The notes under the pieces are model-generated. The model saw only the letters and a program-made list of their open reading frames with translations. It had not been told where the DNA came from and made no database searches. Shown piece by piece: positions 14,559 to 22,414 of a DNA stretch of 28,463 bases (position 1 is the stretch's first letter; each line of letters begins with the position of its first letter). The DNA is from an uncultured Oscillospiraceae bacterium (GTDB taxonomy: Bacteria; Bacillota; Clostridia; Oscillospirales; Acutalibacteraceae): contig CAJKBW010000036.1 of the NCBI GenBank assembly GCA_905198295.1, forward strand, positions 1 through 28,463. The letters are read 5' to 3'. A program made the position numbers and the translations under genes.

Positions 14559-14601
14559 AACCCGGATGAATGCCTACTCCACTCATCCGGGTTCCTTTTT
14601 T
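14559..14601 (+). terminator. Intrinsic terminator of the TCS-ABC cassette
   Basis: AACCCGGATGA (14559-14569) pairs with TCATCCGGGTT (14583-14593) around a 13-base loop, followed by CC and seven Ts. An A-run precedes it. It ends the cassette after the secreted-protein gene. Confidence 0.85.
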
Positions 14602-14611
14602 GTCCGGATGA

Positions 14612-14640
14612 TTGTCCAAGCGCTGTTCTTGTGGTATGAT
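14612..14640 (+). promoter_or_regulatory. Promoter of the methyltransferase gene
   Basis: TTGTCC (14612-14617), a 17-bp spacer and TATGAT (14635-14640), directly after the terminator and about 30 bases before the ATG at 14672. Confidence 0.65.
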
Positions 14641-14671
14641 AACGATAAACACAAAAAAGAGATGAGGCTTT

Positions 14672-15469
14672 ATGAACAGCAACGCTGAACGCTTTACCGG
14701 ATTTGCCGCTATTTACGATCAGGCACGGCCGCATCTGCCGGCCTTTCCACGGGAGGTAATCCGGCGGTATCTCGGACATGCTCCCGATACCGTTGTGGAT
14801 CTCGGCTGCGGCACCGGTCTTTCCACTGCGGCGTGGATCGGGGAATGCCGACAGGTAATCGGCATCGAGCCGAGTGCAGATATGCTCGGCATCGCACAGA
14901 AAAAGGCTGGGGAGGGCATTCGCTTCCGTCAGGCGTTTGCGCACGACACCGGCCTGGCGGATGGGATTGCCGACGCCATCGTCTGCTCACAGTCGTTCCA
15001 CTGGATGGAGCCTGTTTCTACGCTCAGGGAAGTCCATCGCCTGCTGGCTCCGGGCGGCGTTTTCGCCACGGTGGACTGCGACTGGCCGCCGATGTGCGGC
15101 TATGAGGCGGAAAAAGCCTATCAGGCGCTTTTTGCTCAGGTAAGGGATATTGAAACCGGACACCCCGATATCCGCAGCACCTTCACCCGCTGGGAAAAGG
15201 AAAAGCATCTGCAAAACATCCGCGAATGCGGCTGTTTTGCATTTGTTCGGGAACTGGTGTTTGCGAATCCCGAAGCCTGCGATGCGCAGCGCTTTATCCA
15301 GCTTGCCCTGAGTCAGGGCAGCCTTCAGGCCATCCTGAAGCGGCATCCGGAATTGATCGAAAATGCCCTGGAGCATTTCAAACAGATGATTCTGGCGCAT
15401 TTCGGCGACGGGAAACGCACCATTTATTTTGGCTATCGCATGCGTGTCGGCGTAAAGGGAAACGAATAG
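14672..15469 (+). CDS. Class I SAM-dependent methyltransferase
   Basis: A 265-aa cytosolic enzyme. Motif I is VVDLGCGTG at residues 41-49, the acidic residue after strand 2 is in G-I-E-P-S-A-D-M-L, motif with A-D-A-I-V-C-S-Q-S-F-H-W-M follows near 107, and L-L-A-P-G-G-V-F-A completes the Rossmann fold. The Q-S-F-H-W block and late part are typical of methyltransferase-11 family proteins similar to yeast TMT1/trans-aconitate methyltransferase-like enzymes, whose substrates are mostly unknown. It is a single gene with its own promoter and terminator. The ribosome site (GATGAGG) is weak. Substrate: not predictable. Confidence 0.85.
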   Translation: MNSNAERFTGFAAIYDQARPHLPAFPREVIRRYLGHAPDTVVDLGCGTGLSTAAWIGECRQVIGIEPSADMLGIAQKKAGEGIRFRQAFAHDTGLADGIADAIVCSQSFHWMEPVSTLREVHRLLAPGGVFATVDCDWPPMCGYEAEKAYQALFAQVRDIETGHPDIRSTFTRWEKEKHLQNIRECGCFAFVRELVFANPEACDAQRFIQLALSQGSLQAILKRHPELIENALEHFKQMILAHFGDGKRTIYFGYRMRVGVKGNE

Positions 15470-15501
15470 AAAACCGGGGCAGCAACAGCCGCCCCGGTTT
15501 T
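15470..15501. terminator. Bidirectional terminator
   Basis: AAAACCGGGGC / GCCCCGGTTTT (15470-15480 and 15491-15501) with a 10-base loop, flanked by A and T runs. It lies between the converging methyltransferase and PH-domain genes and reaches the first base of the latter's stop codon. Confidence 0.85.
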
Positions 15502-15935
15502 TAAAGTCCTTCATCCAGCGGATAATCCTCACCGGATTCCGTACCGATATATTCCCCGGTACGAAAGCGCATACGCACCCGCTCTTTCTCCACCTGTTCG
15601 TCGAGCGCCTCCTTGAACTCCCGGACGCCGCGGATGTTTTTGATCACCAGCTCGGGCCGGCTTTGATCCGACGATGCTACCAAGATGCTGCCCAGCCGAA
15701 ACAGCTTCTGCCAGAAGGTGCGGCGCAGCGACGTATCCCGCACGCGATACAGCAGGATGTCGTCCTCAATCGTAGTCAGCAGTCCGGTTTTGAGCACCAG
15801 CTTCCGCTCGGTCAGCGTATAGGTCGTAAAAGTAAAGGGCAAACCGAAAAACAGCCAGCGTCTGCGTTCGGTCAGGGTAAACGGTTCTGAATCTTCCAGA
15901 ACATCGGGAATGCCATTGCGGTTGTCGTCTTGCAT
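15501..15935 (-). CDS. Bacterial PH-domain (bPH2/DUF304-type) protein
   Basis: A 144-aa protein. After an acidic N-terminus (M-Q-D-D-N-R-N-G-I-P-D-V) comes a beta-rich domain with Y-T-L-T-E-R-K-L-V-L-K-T-G-L-L, E-D-D-I-L-L-Y-R-V-R-D-T-S-L and F-R-L-G-S-I-L-V-A-S-S-D, then I-K-N-I-R-G-V-R-E-F-K-E-A-L. This is the bacterial PH domain pattern (YdbT family, PF03703). Unlike YdbT it has no clear membrane segment. GAGGAGGAAGG precedes the ATG at 15935 by 6 bases; the longer frame to 15977 runs into the GH43-like gene and lacks a ribosome site. It is 13 bases downstream of that gene and probably co-transcribed. The ligand or role is unknown. Confidence 0.8.
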   Translation of the reverse strand: MQDDNRNGIPDVLEDSEPFTLTERRRWLFFGLPFTFTTYTLTERKLVLKTGLLTTIEDDILLYRVRDTSLRRTFWQKLFRLGSILVASSDQSRPELVIKNIRGVREFKEALDEQVEKERVRMRFRTGEYIGTESGEDYPLDEGL

Positions 15936-15948
15936 TTTTCCTTCCTCC

Positions 15949-16821
15949 TCAGCGTTCGTCATACAATTGCAGGCCATCTGCCGTTTCCTTCAGCGGAATC
16001 CGATACGGCCGTTCCATTGGGTCATTATTGGGGCGGTGCAGAATCAGATTGAGCTGTCCGGCCTTATCGCGGAACAGCATCCCATGCCCGCCGTCCCGCG
16101 CAAAAAGCAGCTGCGGATCATGATGCCACGTTCCGTCGAGCTCCCCATTATCTGTACGGGATACCGCCTGCACATAATTTGTAAAATTATGATCCAGCGA
16201 GGACCACAGCATCAGCAGGCTGCCATCCGGCGTGCGGTGGAGATACGGGCCGTCGGTGACGTAGTTTCCGCTGGTATGATCCGCCCATGCCGGTTCGGAA
16301 GCGTGAAAAAGCACAAACGGCTCCCCCGCCGCGGCACGCAGATCCTCCGTCAGCGGCACCGCACAGACCGCCCCGTCATGAATCTGACACCATTCATGGC
16401 AATACACCATGAACGGTCTGCCATCCCGGGATATGTACAGCGTGCCGTCCAGGCATTCCTGATCGGCCGGCGTCAGCGGTCCGTCGCTGTGCGGCAAAAA
16501 CGGCCCCAGCGGACTGTCTGCCGCCAGGATCTGTGTACCCTTGGGTCTCCAAGCAGCGCTGAAGGTGGCCAGCATATAAAACCGGCCGCGATAGACATGC
16601 ACCTCCGGCGCCCAGTAATGGCCGTGGTAGCCCCAGAAATCCTCCTGCGGCGAAAAGGCTGGAAAAGGACCCTCCCAGTCGCCGTCCAGGGTTTCGCAGC
16701 AGTATACATCGAAGCCCGGCGGGTATTGGGAACTGATCATCCCTTTTGAACCATACAGATAATATATCCCTTCATGCACGAGCACAAAAGGATCACGCAT
16801 ATGAATGGCTTCCGTTTTCAT
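15949..16821 (-). CDS. Glycoside hydrolase family 43-like protein
   Basis: A 290-aa five-bladed beta-propeller hydrolase without signal peptide, so intracellular. D10 in M-R-D-P-F-V is the predicted catalytic base, W-A-P-E-V (70-74) is the classic family 43 motif, and D125 in L-D-G-T-L-Y-I is the usual pKa-setting aspartate. The general-acid position, normally glutamate, appears to be D190 in V-T-D-G-P-Y-L. I recall similar T-D-G-P/C proteins annotated as GH43. Family activities are alpha-L-arabinofuranosidase and beta-xylosidase on plant oligosaccharides; specificity cannot be told. The near-consensus promoter is at 16863-16892. The PH-domain gene follows after 13 bases. No sugar transporter is nearby. 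Confidence 0.85.
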   Translation of the reverse strand: MKTEAIHMRDPFVLVHEGIYYLYGSKGMISSQYPPGFDVYCCETLDGDWEGPFPAFSPQEDFWGYHGHYWAPEVHVYRGRFYMLATFSAAWRPKGTQILAADSPLGPFLPHSDGPLTPADQECLDGTLYISRDGRPFMVYCHEWCQIHDGAVCAVPLTEDLRAAAGEPFVLFHASEPAWADHTSGNYVTDGPYLHRTPDGSLLMLWSSLDHNFTNYVQAVSRTDNGELDGTWHHDPQLLFARDGGHGMLFRDKAGQLNLILHRPNNDPMERPYRIPLKETADGLQLYDER

Positions 16822-16862
16822 CCTTACCCCGCATCGCTTTTCGCGAAATTTTCATTTTTCTT

Positions 16863-16892
16863 ATTATATCGCCTCAATCGCAGAGCTGTCAA
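16863..16892 (-). promoter_or_regulatory. Strong promoter of the GH43-PH operon
   Basis: On the minus strand TTGACA (16892-16887), 18 bp, TATAAT (16868-16863): both boxes are perfect consensus, with slightly long spacing. The start is expected near 16856, about 35 bases before the ATG. Confidence 0.8.
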
Positions 16893-16904
16893 CCGCTATT
16901 CAGG

Positions 16905-16942
16905 AAAATGCCCGGCATCACCTTGGTGATGCCGGGCATTTT
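16905..16942. terminator. Bidirectional terminator
   Basis: A 17-bp perfect stem (AAAATGCCCGGCATCAC, 16905-16921, with 16926-16942) around a CTTG loop. It ends in A and T runs on both sides and lies 16 bases beyond the stop of the cysteine-rich genes on the minus strand. Confidence 0.88.
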
Positions 16943-16957
16943 TATGCATTCAAACGA

Positions 16958-17095
16958 TCAGCAGCCACAGCCACAACCGCTATTCGCCACGCCGCAGCCA
17001 TTGTCGCAATCACGGTTATCCGCCAGCAGGATCAGCACGATGATGAACAGCAGCCAGGTGCAGTCACCGCCGCAAAACAGGTTCCGCAGACACAT
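16958..17095 (-). CDS. Cysteine-rich membrane miniprotein 1
   Basis: A 45-aa protein: M-C-L-R-N-L-F-C-G-G-D-C start, a hydrophobic segment W-L-L-F-I-I-V-L-I-L-L-A, and a tail rich in Asp, Gly and Cys ending in G-C-G-C-G-C. Seven to eight cysteines in 45 residues. GGGAGGTGAAACC is well placed before ATG at 17095. It is the second of two tandem relatives (see 17157-17288), 61 bases downstream. I recall such M-C-x-x-N-L-F-G-G mini-proteins as common unnamed genes in clostridial genomes; metal binding, disulfide cross-linking or a spore-coat role are possible but unproven. Confidence 0.75.
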   Translation of the reverse strand: MCLRNLFCGGDCTWLLFIIVLILLADNRDCDNGCGVANSGCGCGC

Positions 17096-17156
17096 ATGGT
17101 TTCACCTCCCCCATCCGATATGTTGGGAACGCGCCCTCCGAAGAACGGGACTCGGC

Positions 17157-17288
17157 TCAGCAACCGCAGCCGCAATCGTTGTCCCGGGCACAACCGCAGT
17201 CATCATTATCGCACAGGAGAAGGAGAATGATGACAAACATGAACCAGCTGCAGCAGTTCGCGCCGCCAAAGAGGTTTCTCAGACACAT
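17157..17288 (-). CDS. Cysteine-rich membrane miniprotein 2
   Basis: A 43-aa paralogue of the 45-aa protein downstream: M-C-L-R-N-L-F-G-G-A-N-C-C, hydrophobic W-F-M-F-V-I-I-L-L-L-L, then C-D-N-D-D-C-G-C and a G-C-G-C end. AAAGGAGGCGACC lies about 6 bases before ATG 17288. The first seven residues are identical in both copies. It is the promoter-proximal gene of the pair; no clear sigma-A promoter was seen upstream. Confidence 0.75.
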   Translation of the reverse strand: MCLRNLFGGANCCSWFMFVIILLLLCDNDDCGCARDNDCGCGC

Positions 17289-17455
17289 CTCGTGGTCGCC
17301 TCCTTTCTTTGCTTACACCCCATACTATGTGATCGGCCCGTATTGTGCTACACGGTTTTTCTGTTTCCTTCTGTATGCCGGACAAACCGGCGGCGTATAC
17401 TATTAAGGTAAAGGTACAGCGTCGGGATTTTTCCGATTCCAAAGGAGGCGGCTTT

Positions 17456-17641
17456 ATGGTACATCGTCATTTTGCTCCGCAGTTCTCAGGGAACAGCGAA
17501 TTTTCCCGCGAACTGCTGCCATCGGCGCTATTCGGCGAAGAACATACCCGACCGCACGGCGATCGAAAAAACGTTTTGAAAAACGGCGTATCCGCGAGAT
17601 ATTCCGCAAAAACAAAAGACAAACGGCAGCCAAAAGCATAA
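17456..17641 (+). CDS. Small basic unknown protein
   Basis: A 61-aa frame starting at ATG 17456 with a very good ribosome site (AAAGGAGGCGG, 5 to 6 bases upstream). TATACT at 17396-17401 could be a -10 box. The product is hydrophilic, basic toward the C-terminus (K-T-K-D-K-R-Q-P-K-A), has no membrane segment, and matches nothing I recognise. It ends just before the CtsR boxes. Since the other frames are open for part of the way, coding is supported mainly by the ribosome site. Confidence 0.4.
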   Translation: MVHRHFAPQFSGNSEFSRELLPSALFGEEHTRPHGDRKNVLKNGVSARYSAKTKDKRQPKA

Positions 17642-17661
17642 AGAAAGCGCATTAGTCTTTC

Positions 17662-17716
17662 TTTGACTTTGACTTTCATTGACCTACGCGGTATAGTAAG
17701 GTCAATGAAGGTCAAA
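17662..17716 (+). promoter_or_regulatory. ctsR promoter with two CtsR boxes
   Basis: TTGACT (17669-17674), 17 bp, TATAGT (17692-17697) form the promoter. Two CtsR boxes of the consensus A/GGTCAAA-NNN-A/GGTCAAA cover it: one on the plus strand at 17700-17716 (GGTCAAT-GAA-GGTCAAA, over the start point) and one on the minus strand at 17668-17684 (GGTCAAT-GAA-AGTCAAA, over the -35 box). A further AGTCAAA heptad lies at 17662-17668. This implies heat-inducible autorepression of the operon. Confidence 0.92.
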
Positions 17717-17789
17717 ATCGTATTTCCCCGATTGCAGGCATACGACAGGCCAATCCTGTCCGCCGCCGAAGAGAAAGGGGGCAATCCAT

Positions 17790-18257
17790 ATGGGAATGAG
17801 CGATGCCATCAGCGCCTATATTCAGCACATGCTGGATCAGGCTGACAACGGTTCCGCCGAGCTGCAGCGCAATGAACTGGCCGAAAAACTGGGATGCGTG
17901 CCCAGTCAGATCAGCTATGTGCTGTCTTCCCGCTTCACACCGGAACAGGGATATCTTGTGGAAAGCCGGCGCGGCGGCGGCGGATACATCCGGGTACGGC
18001 GTATCCGTTTTCAATCGGCCGCTTCGGTGCTCATGCACACCGTTAACGCCATCGGCGACCAGCTGGTGCCGGCAGCAGCCGCCGCGATTCTGGATAACCT
18101 CACAGCGCTCGGCGCACTGACCGACACCACAGCGCGGGTTATGCATGCGGCGGTATCCGATAGTGCTTACCGCGATGTACCAGCACCCCTGCGCGACCGG
18201 CTGCGGGCTGCCCTGCTCAAGCAGATGCTCACCGCGGTCATGATGCAGAACACATAG
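17790..18257 (+). CDS. ctsR: Transcriptional repressor CtsR
   Basis: A 155-aa repressor of class III heat-shock genes. The N-terminal helix-turn-helix is at about 25-50 (Q-R-N-E-L-A-E-K-L-G-C-V-P-S-Q-I-S-Y-V-L), followed by the R-F-T-P-E-Q-G-Y-L-V-E-S-R-R-G-G-G-G-Y-I-R-V wing, whose R-G-G-G-G tip holds the arginine that senses heat and is phosphorylated by McsB in Bacillus. The C-terminal helical domain binds ClpC. GAAAGGGGG precedes ATG 17790. It is first in the operon ctsR-mcsA-mcsB-clpC, the canonical Gram-positive order. Confidence 0.96.
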   Translation: MGMSDAISAYIQHMLDQADNGSAELQRNELAEKLGCVPSQISYVLSSRFTPEQGYLVESRRGGGGYIRVRRIRFQSAASVLMHTVNAIGDQLVPAAAAAILDNLTALGALTDTTARVMHAAVSDSAYRDVPAPLRDRLRAALLKQMLTAVMMQNT

Positions 18258-18299
18258 CCCCAAAACACGGAAAATTTACAGAGAAAGGACGGATCGTTT

Positions 18300-18818
18300 A
18301 TGACCTGTCAGGGATGCGGAAAAAAGCCCGCTACCACCTTTTTGAAAAAGACCATCAACGGAAAAACCACCGAACTCCATCTATGCGCGGACTGCGCAGC
18401 CAAGCAGGGACTCGACGGTGTACTCGGCGGGTTCGATCTCGGCGACTTCTGGGGAAGCCTTTTTGCTGAACCGTCACTGCGCCAGCAGGCGGACACCGTA
18501 CACTGTAAGGGCTGCGGGCGCACCTTCAGCGAAATCGCTCAGTCCGGCCGCGCGGGCTGCCCGGAGTGCTACACCACCTTTTACGACCGGCTTCTGCCTT
18601 CGATCCAGCGAATCCACGGCAAGACGCGCCATACCGGAAAAATACCGGCGGAGGGCAGTGAAAACGGCCGGCGGGAACGTGAAATCGAGCAGCTGCGTAA
18701 ACAGCTGAGCGACTGCATCATGCGGCAGGAGTACGAACAATGCGCCGCACTGCGTGATCGTATCCATGAGTTGGAAAGCCAGTGCACAAAGGAGGCGGAC
18801 AGCGATGACGACAAATAA
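18300..18818 (+). CDS. mcsA: McsA, activator of the McsB arginine kinase
   Basis: A 172-aa protein. Zinc-binding cysteine pairs C3/C6, C29/C32, C69/C72 and C87/C90 form the N-terminal modules; a UVR motif (about 128-163; R-Q-E-Y-E-Q-C-A-A-L-R-D-R-I) at the C-terminus matches the one in ClpC. In Bacillus and Staphylococcus, McsA stimulates McsB and senses thiol or metal stress through these cysteines. AAAGGA is upstream of ATG 18300. Its end overlaps mcsB by 14 bases. Confidence 0.95.
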   Translation: MTCQGCGKKPATTFLKKTINGKTTELHLCADCAAKQGLDGVLGGFDLGDFWGSLFAEPSLRQQADTVHCKGCGRTFSEIAQSGRAGCPECYTTFYDRLLPSIQRIHGKTRHTGKIPAEGSENGRREREIEQLRKQLSDCIMRQEYEQCAALRDRIHELESQCTKEADSDDDK

Positions 18819-19860
18819 GCAATGGTATCGCAAAAGCGGTCCGGAGGGCGACGTGGTCATCAGCACCCGGATTCGTCTGGCCCGCAATCTGCGCGGCTAT
18901 CCCTTCCCCGCCAGCATGGACGATGAACAGAAAGCACGGCTGGTGGACACCATCACCGCTGCAGCCAAAACCGCAGCCGGCACAGTCGACGGTATCGGCA
19001 CACTGACGGCCATGCCAATGGAAAATCTGCCGCCGCTGCGGGCGATGAGTTTAGTGGAACGTCACCTGATCAGCCCGGAATTTGCCCGCAGCGGCAAGGG
19101 CAGCGCCCTGCTGCTGTCGGAGGACGAAGCGGTGAGCCTGATGCTCAACGAAGAGGACCATCTGCGGCTGCAGGTGATGTTCCCCGGCATGGCGCCTGAT
19201 GAGGCGTACCGTCTGGCCGATGAGCTGGACACCCGGCTGGATGAGGAGCTGCATTTTGCCTTTGACGACCGGCTCGGCTATCTGACCCAGTGCCCGACTA
19301 ACCTCGGCACCGGCATGCGGGCTTCCCTGATGCTGCATCTGCCCGCCTTACAGGAGCGCGGTGCGCTGCAGCAGCTGGCCAACACGGTGGCCAAGCTCGG
19401 CCTTACCATCCGCGGGCTTTACGGCGAAGGGAGCCGGTCGGAAGGGGCTATCTATCAGCTATCGAATCAGGTCAGTCTCGGCATCTCCGAGCAGGCTGCC
19501 ATCGAGAATCTCAAGGGCATCGCGGCACAAATCATCCGCGAGGAACGCGCGGCGCGCGAGCAATTGAAAAAAGACAGCCGGTTTGAGGACCGCGTCTGGC
19601 GGTCGCTGGGCATCCTGTGCACAGCCCGGCTGCTCACCGGCGATGAGTTTATGGCACTGATATCCAACCTGCGGGTGGGGGTATCGCTCGGTTGTCTGGA
19701 AGGTGTGAATCTCGACGTGATCGGCGGACTGATCAACGACGTCCAGCCCGCCACCCTGATGGCGGATGCCGGCGAAGAGCTGGAACCTGCACAGCGGGAC
19801 GCCCTGCGCGCGCGCATTGTGCGCGCGCGGCTGACACCGGCGCTCACCGGTCAGGCATGA
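18805..19860 (+). CDS. mcsB: Protein-arginine kinase McsB
   Basis: A 351-aa phosphagen-kinase-like enzyme that phosphorylates arginines on CtsR and on misfolded proteins, marking them for ClpCP. Visible are S-T-R-I-R-L-A-R-N (20-28), N-E-E-D-H (115-119), the active-site C163 in C-P-T-N-L-G-T-G, R-G-L-Y-G-E-G-S-R-S-E-G (203-214), and the R-D-x-x-R-A phospho-arginine-sensing motif at 331-336. The frame is open farther upstream, but AAAGGAGGCGG gives the start at 18805, overlapping mcsA. Length equals the family norm. Confidence 0.96.
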   Translation: MTTNKQWYRKSGPEGDVVISTRIRLARNLRGYPFPASMDDEQKARLVDTITAAAKTAAGTVDGIGTLTAMPMENLPPLRAMSLVERHLISPEFARSGKGSALLLSEDEAVSLMLNEEDHLRLQVMFPGMAPDEAYRLADELDTRLDEELHFAFDDRLGYLTQCPTNLGTGMRASLMLHLPALQERGALQQLANTVAKLGLTIRGLYGEGSRSEGAIYQLSNQVSLGISEQAAIENLKGIAAQIIREERAAREQLKKDSRFEDRVWRSLGILCTARLLTGDEFMALISNLRVGVSLGCLEGVNLDVIGGLINDVQPATLMADAGEELEPAQRDALRARIVRARLTPALTGQA

Positions 19861-19888
19861 CTTTCCCCCAGGAAAAGGAGGAGCATTT

Positions 19889-22369
19889 ATGTATCGTTTC
19901 AAAGGATTTACCGAAAAAGCCAACACAGCGCTTAATCTTGCGGTTGAGGCTGCCCAGGAGCTTGGACATACCTATATCGGCACCGAGCATATTGTGCTCG
20001 GCCTGCTGCGCGAGGGCACCGGCGTTGCCGCCTCGGTGCTCGGTGCCCGCGGCGTGACAGCGGCGCAGTATCTCGACAAAATCATTGAAGCGGAATCGAG
20101 CGGGAACTTCAGCCGCCTGACCCCGGAGGATTTCACGCCGCGCGCCAAAAAGGCGATGGAAATGGCGCTCGCCGAGGCCAGTGCCATGCAGCATGGCTAT
20201 GTCGGCACCGAACACGTTCTGGCGGCGGTGCTGCACGACGAAAACAGCGTGGCGGTACGGCTGCTGGAGGCGCTCGGCGCCCGGCCGGAGGAATTGTACG
20301 CCGACATTGCCAAGGCCATCGGCAGCGGTACACTGCAGCCTTCGGCGGCGGACGGCGTCCGCGGCGGTAAAACGGCTGCGCGCGGCAGCAGCAAGACCCC
20401 TACCCTCGACCAGTTTGGCCGCGATCTGACGGCGATGGCCAAGGAAGGCAAGCTGGATCCCGTCATCGGCCGCGGACCGGAAATTGAGCGCGTGATCCAG
20501 ATCCTTTCCCGCCGGACCAAAAACAATCCCTGTCTGATCGGCGAGCCGGGTGTAGGCAAAACGGCGGTCGCCGAAGGTCTGGCGCAGAAAATCGCCGCCG
20601 ACGAAGTGCCGGAGCTGCTGCGCGGCAAACGGGTGGTTACCCTTGATCTGACCGGCATGGTCGCCGGCACCAAATACCGCGGCGACTTCGAAGAACGGAT
20701 CAAAAACGCCATCGACGAAGTGATCAAGGCCGGTGATGTGATCCTGTTCATTGATGAAATCCACACTCTGATCGGTGCGGGAGCGGCTGAAGGCGCGGTG
20801 GACGCCGCCAACATCCTCAAACCGTCTCTGGCGCGGGGCGAGCTGCAGATCATCGGTGCGACGACACTTGACGAATACCGCAAGCACATCGAAAAGGACG
20901 CGGCGCTCGAACGCCGGTTTCAGCCGGTGACGGTCGGCGAGCCAACGGCCGAGGAATCGGTGCAGATCCTTAAAGGACTGCGCGACCGGTATGAGGCGCA
21001 CCACAAGGTCAAGATCACCGATGAGGCCATCGAAGCGGCGGTGCAGTTGTCTATCCGATACATCGCCGACCGGTATCTGCCGGACAAAGCGATCGACCTA
21101 ATCGACGAAGCGGCTTCCCGCGTGCGTCTGCGCGCCTTTACGGCGCCCCCGGACATGAAGGCGCTGGAAGACGAGGCCAAGCGGCTGGCCGAAGAGAAAA
21201 AAGCCGCTGTCAACGAACAGGATTTCGAACGTGCGGCGCGGCTGCGGGACGAAGAAAAGGAAACCGCCGCCAGGCTCGCCGAACTCAAGGAACAGTGGCA
21301 GGAGAAAAACGCCGGCATCACCGGCGCGGTATCCGAAAAGGAAATTGCGGAAATTGTCTCCAGCTGGACCGGTGTGCCGGTCGTGCAGCTCACCGAAGCA
21401 GAAGGCCAGCGGCTGCTGAAAATGGAAGACATCCTGCACGAACGGATCGTCGGCCAGAATGAAGCAGTCAGCGCGGTTGCACGCGCTATCCGGCGCGGAC
21501 GCGTAGGGCTGAAGGATCCCAAACGGCCGATCGGCTCATTCATTTTCCTCGGCCCCACCGGCGTCGGCAAGACCGAATTGTGCAAGGCACTGGCGGAAGC
21601 GATGTTCGGCGACGAAAACGCCATTATCCGTCTGGACATGTCCGAGTATATGGAGAAGCACACCGTCTCCCGCATGGTCGGCTCGCCTCCGGGCTATGTC
21701 GGCTACGACGAAGGCGGTCAGCTGACCGAAAAAATCCGGCGCAAGCCTTATTCGGTGGTACTGTTCGACGAGATCGAAAAAGCTCATCCGGATGTCTTCA
21801 ACCTGCTTTTGCAGATTCTGGAGGACGGTATTCTCACCGATGCACAGGGACGGCGGGTGGACTTCCGCAACACGGTCATCATCATGACCTCCAACGTCGG
21901 CGCCCGGCTGATCACCGAAAAGCATTCGATGGGTTTTGCCAGCGTTTCGGACGGCGAAGCGGATCAGTCCCGTATCCGTGACAACGTTATGGGTGAGCTC
22001 AAGCGTGCTTTCCGTCCCGAATTCCTCAACCGGGTGGACGATATCATTGTCTTCCGTCAGCTCACCGAACCGGATATTCAGGAAATTGCCCGGCGCATGA
22101 TGCGGCAGCTTGACAAACGGCTGGCCGATATGGACATGAAGCTCGAGGTGCGTCCGGCCGCCGTGGAGGAAATCGCCAAGGAAGGCTTCGATCCGGTTTA
22201 CGGCGCACGGCCGCTGCGGCGTGCCATCCAGACCAAAATTGAAGACGCTCTGGCTGAGCAGCTGCTCGAAGGGCGCTTCCAGGCCGGCGATACCGTCGCT
22301 GTCGACTGTGAAAACGGTGTCTTCACCTTTACCGCCGGAACGGCAGAACAAGCCCCGGCAAAAGCATAA
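19889..22369 (+). CDS. clpC: ClpC AAA+ unfoldase
   Basis: An 826-aa Hsp100 ATPase that unfolds substrates for ClpP. Two N-terminal Clp repeats (about 1-140, with F-T-E-K-A-N-T-A-L), AAA domain 1 with Walker A GEPGVGKT (218-225) and Walker B V-I-L-F-I-D-E-I-H, a UVR-containing middle domain (about 440-465), and AAA domain 2 with GPTGVGKT (near 554) and V-V-L-F-D-E-I-E-K. AAAAGGAGG precedes ATG 19889, 28 bases after mcsB. It receives arginine-phosphorylated proteins from McsB. An intrinsic terminator follows the stop; radA, common after clpC in Bacillus, is not here. Confidence 0.96.
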   Translation: MYRFKGFTEKANTALNLAVEAAQELGHTYIGTEHIVLGLLREGTGVAASVLGARGVTAAQYLDKIIEAESSGNFSRLTPEDFTPRAKKAMEMALAEASAMQHGYVGTEHVLAAVLHDENSVAVRLLEALGARPEELYADIAKAIGSGTLQPSAADGVRGGKTAARGSSKTPTLDQFGRDLTAMAKEGKLDPVIGRGPEIERVIQILSRRTKNNPCLIGEPGVGKTAVAEGLAQKIAADEVPELLRGKRVVTLDLTGMVAGTKYRGDFEERIKNAIDEVIKAGDVILFIDEIHTLIGAGAAEGAVDAANILKPSLARGELQIIGATTLDEYRKHIEKDAALERRFQPVTVGEPTAEESVQILKGLRDRYEAHHKVKITDEAIEAAVQLSIRYIADRYLPDKAIDLIDEAASRVRLRAFTAPPDMKALEDEAKRLAEEKKAAVNEQDFERAARLRDEEKETAARLAELKEQWQEKNAGITGAVSEKEIAEIVSSWTGVPVVQLTEAEGQRLLKMEDILHERIVGQNEAVSAVARAIRRGRVGLKDPKRPIGSFIFLGPTGVGKTELCKALAEAMFGDENAIIRLDMSEYMEKHTVSRMVGSPPGYVGYDEGGQLTEKIRRKPYSVVLFDEIEKAHPDVFNLLLQILEDGILTDAQGRRVDFRNTVIIMTSNVGARLITEKHSMGFASVSDGEADQSRIRDNVMGELKRAFRPEFLNRVDDIIVFRQLTEPDIQEIARRMMRQLDKRLADMDMKLEVRPAAVEEIAKEGFDPVYGARPLRRAIQTKIEDALAEQLLEGRFQAGDTVAVDCENGVFTFTAGTAEQAPAKA

Positions 22370-22370
22370 A

Positions 22371-22406
22371 AAAACTCCCCTGCGGTTCACACCGCAGGGG
22401 AGTTTT
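22371..22406. terminator. Bidirectional terminator after clpC
   Basis: A 16-bp perfect stem (AAAACTCCCCTGCGGT, 22371-22386, with 22391-22406) and a TCAC loop, with A and T runs at both bases. It separates the converging clpC and rlmH genes. Confidence 0.92.
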
Positions 22407-22414
22407 AACATTCG

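Noticed and set aside
15910..16749. 279-codon plus-strand open frame
   Set aside because: It lies entirely opposite the GH43-like and PH-domain genes, has no ribosome site and gives an Arg/Gln/His-rich sequence without domains.
19844..21004. 386-codon minus-strand open frame opposite clpC
   Set aside because: Mirror frame of a conserved gene; its composition (Arg, Phe, Asp rich) is typical of antisense of GC-rich codons.
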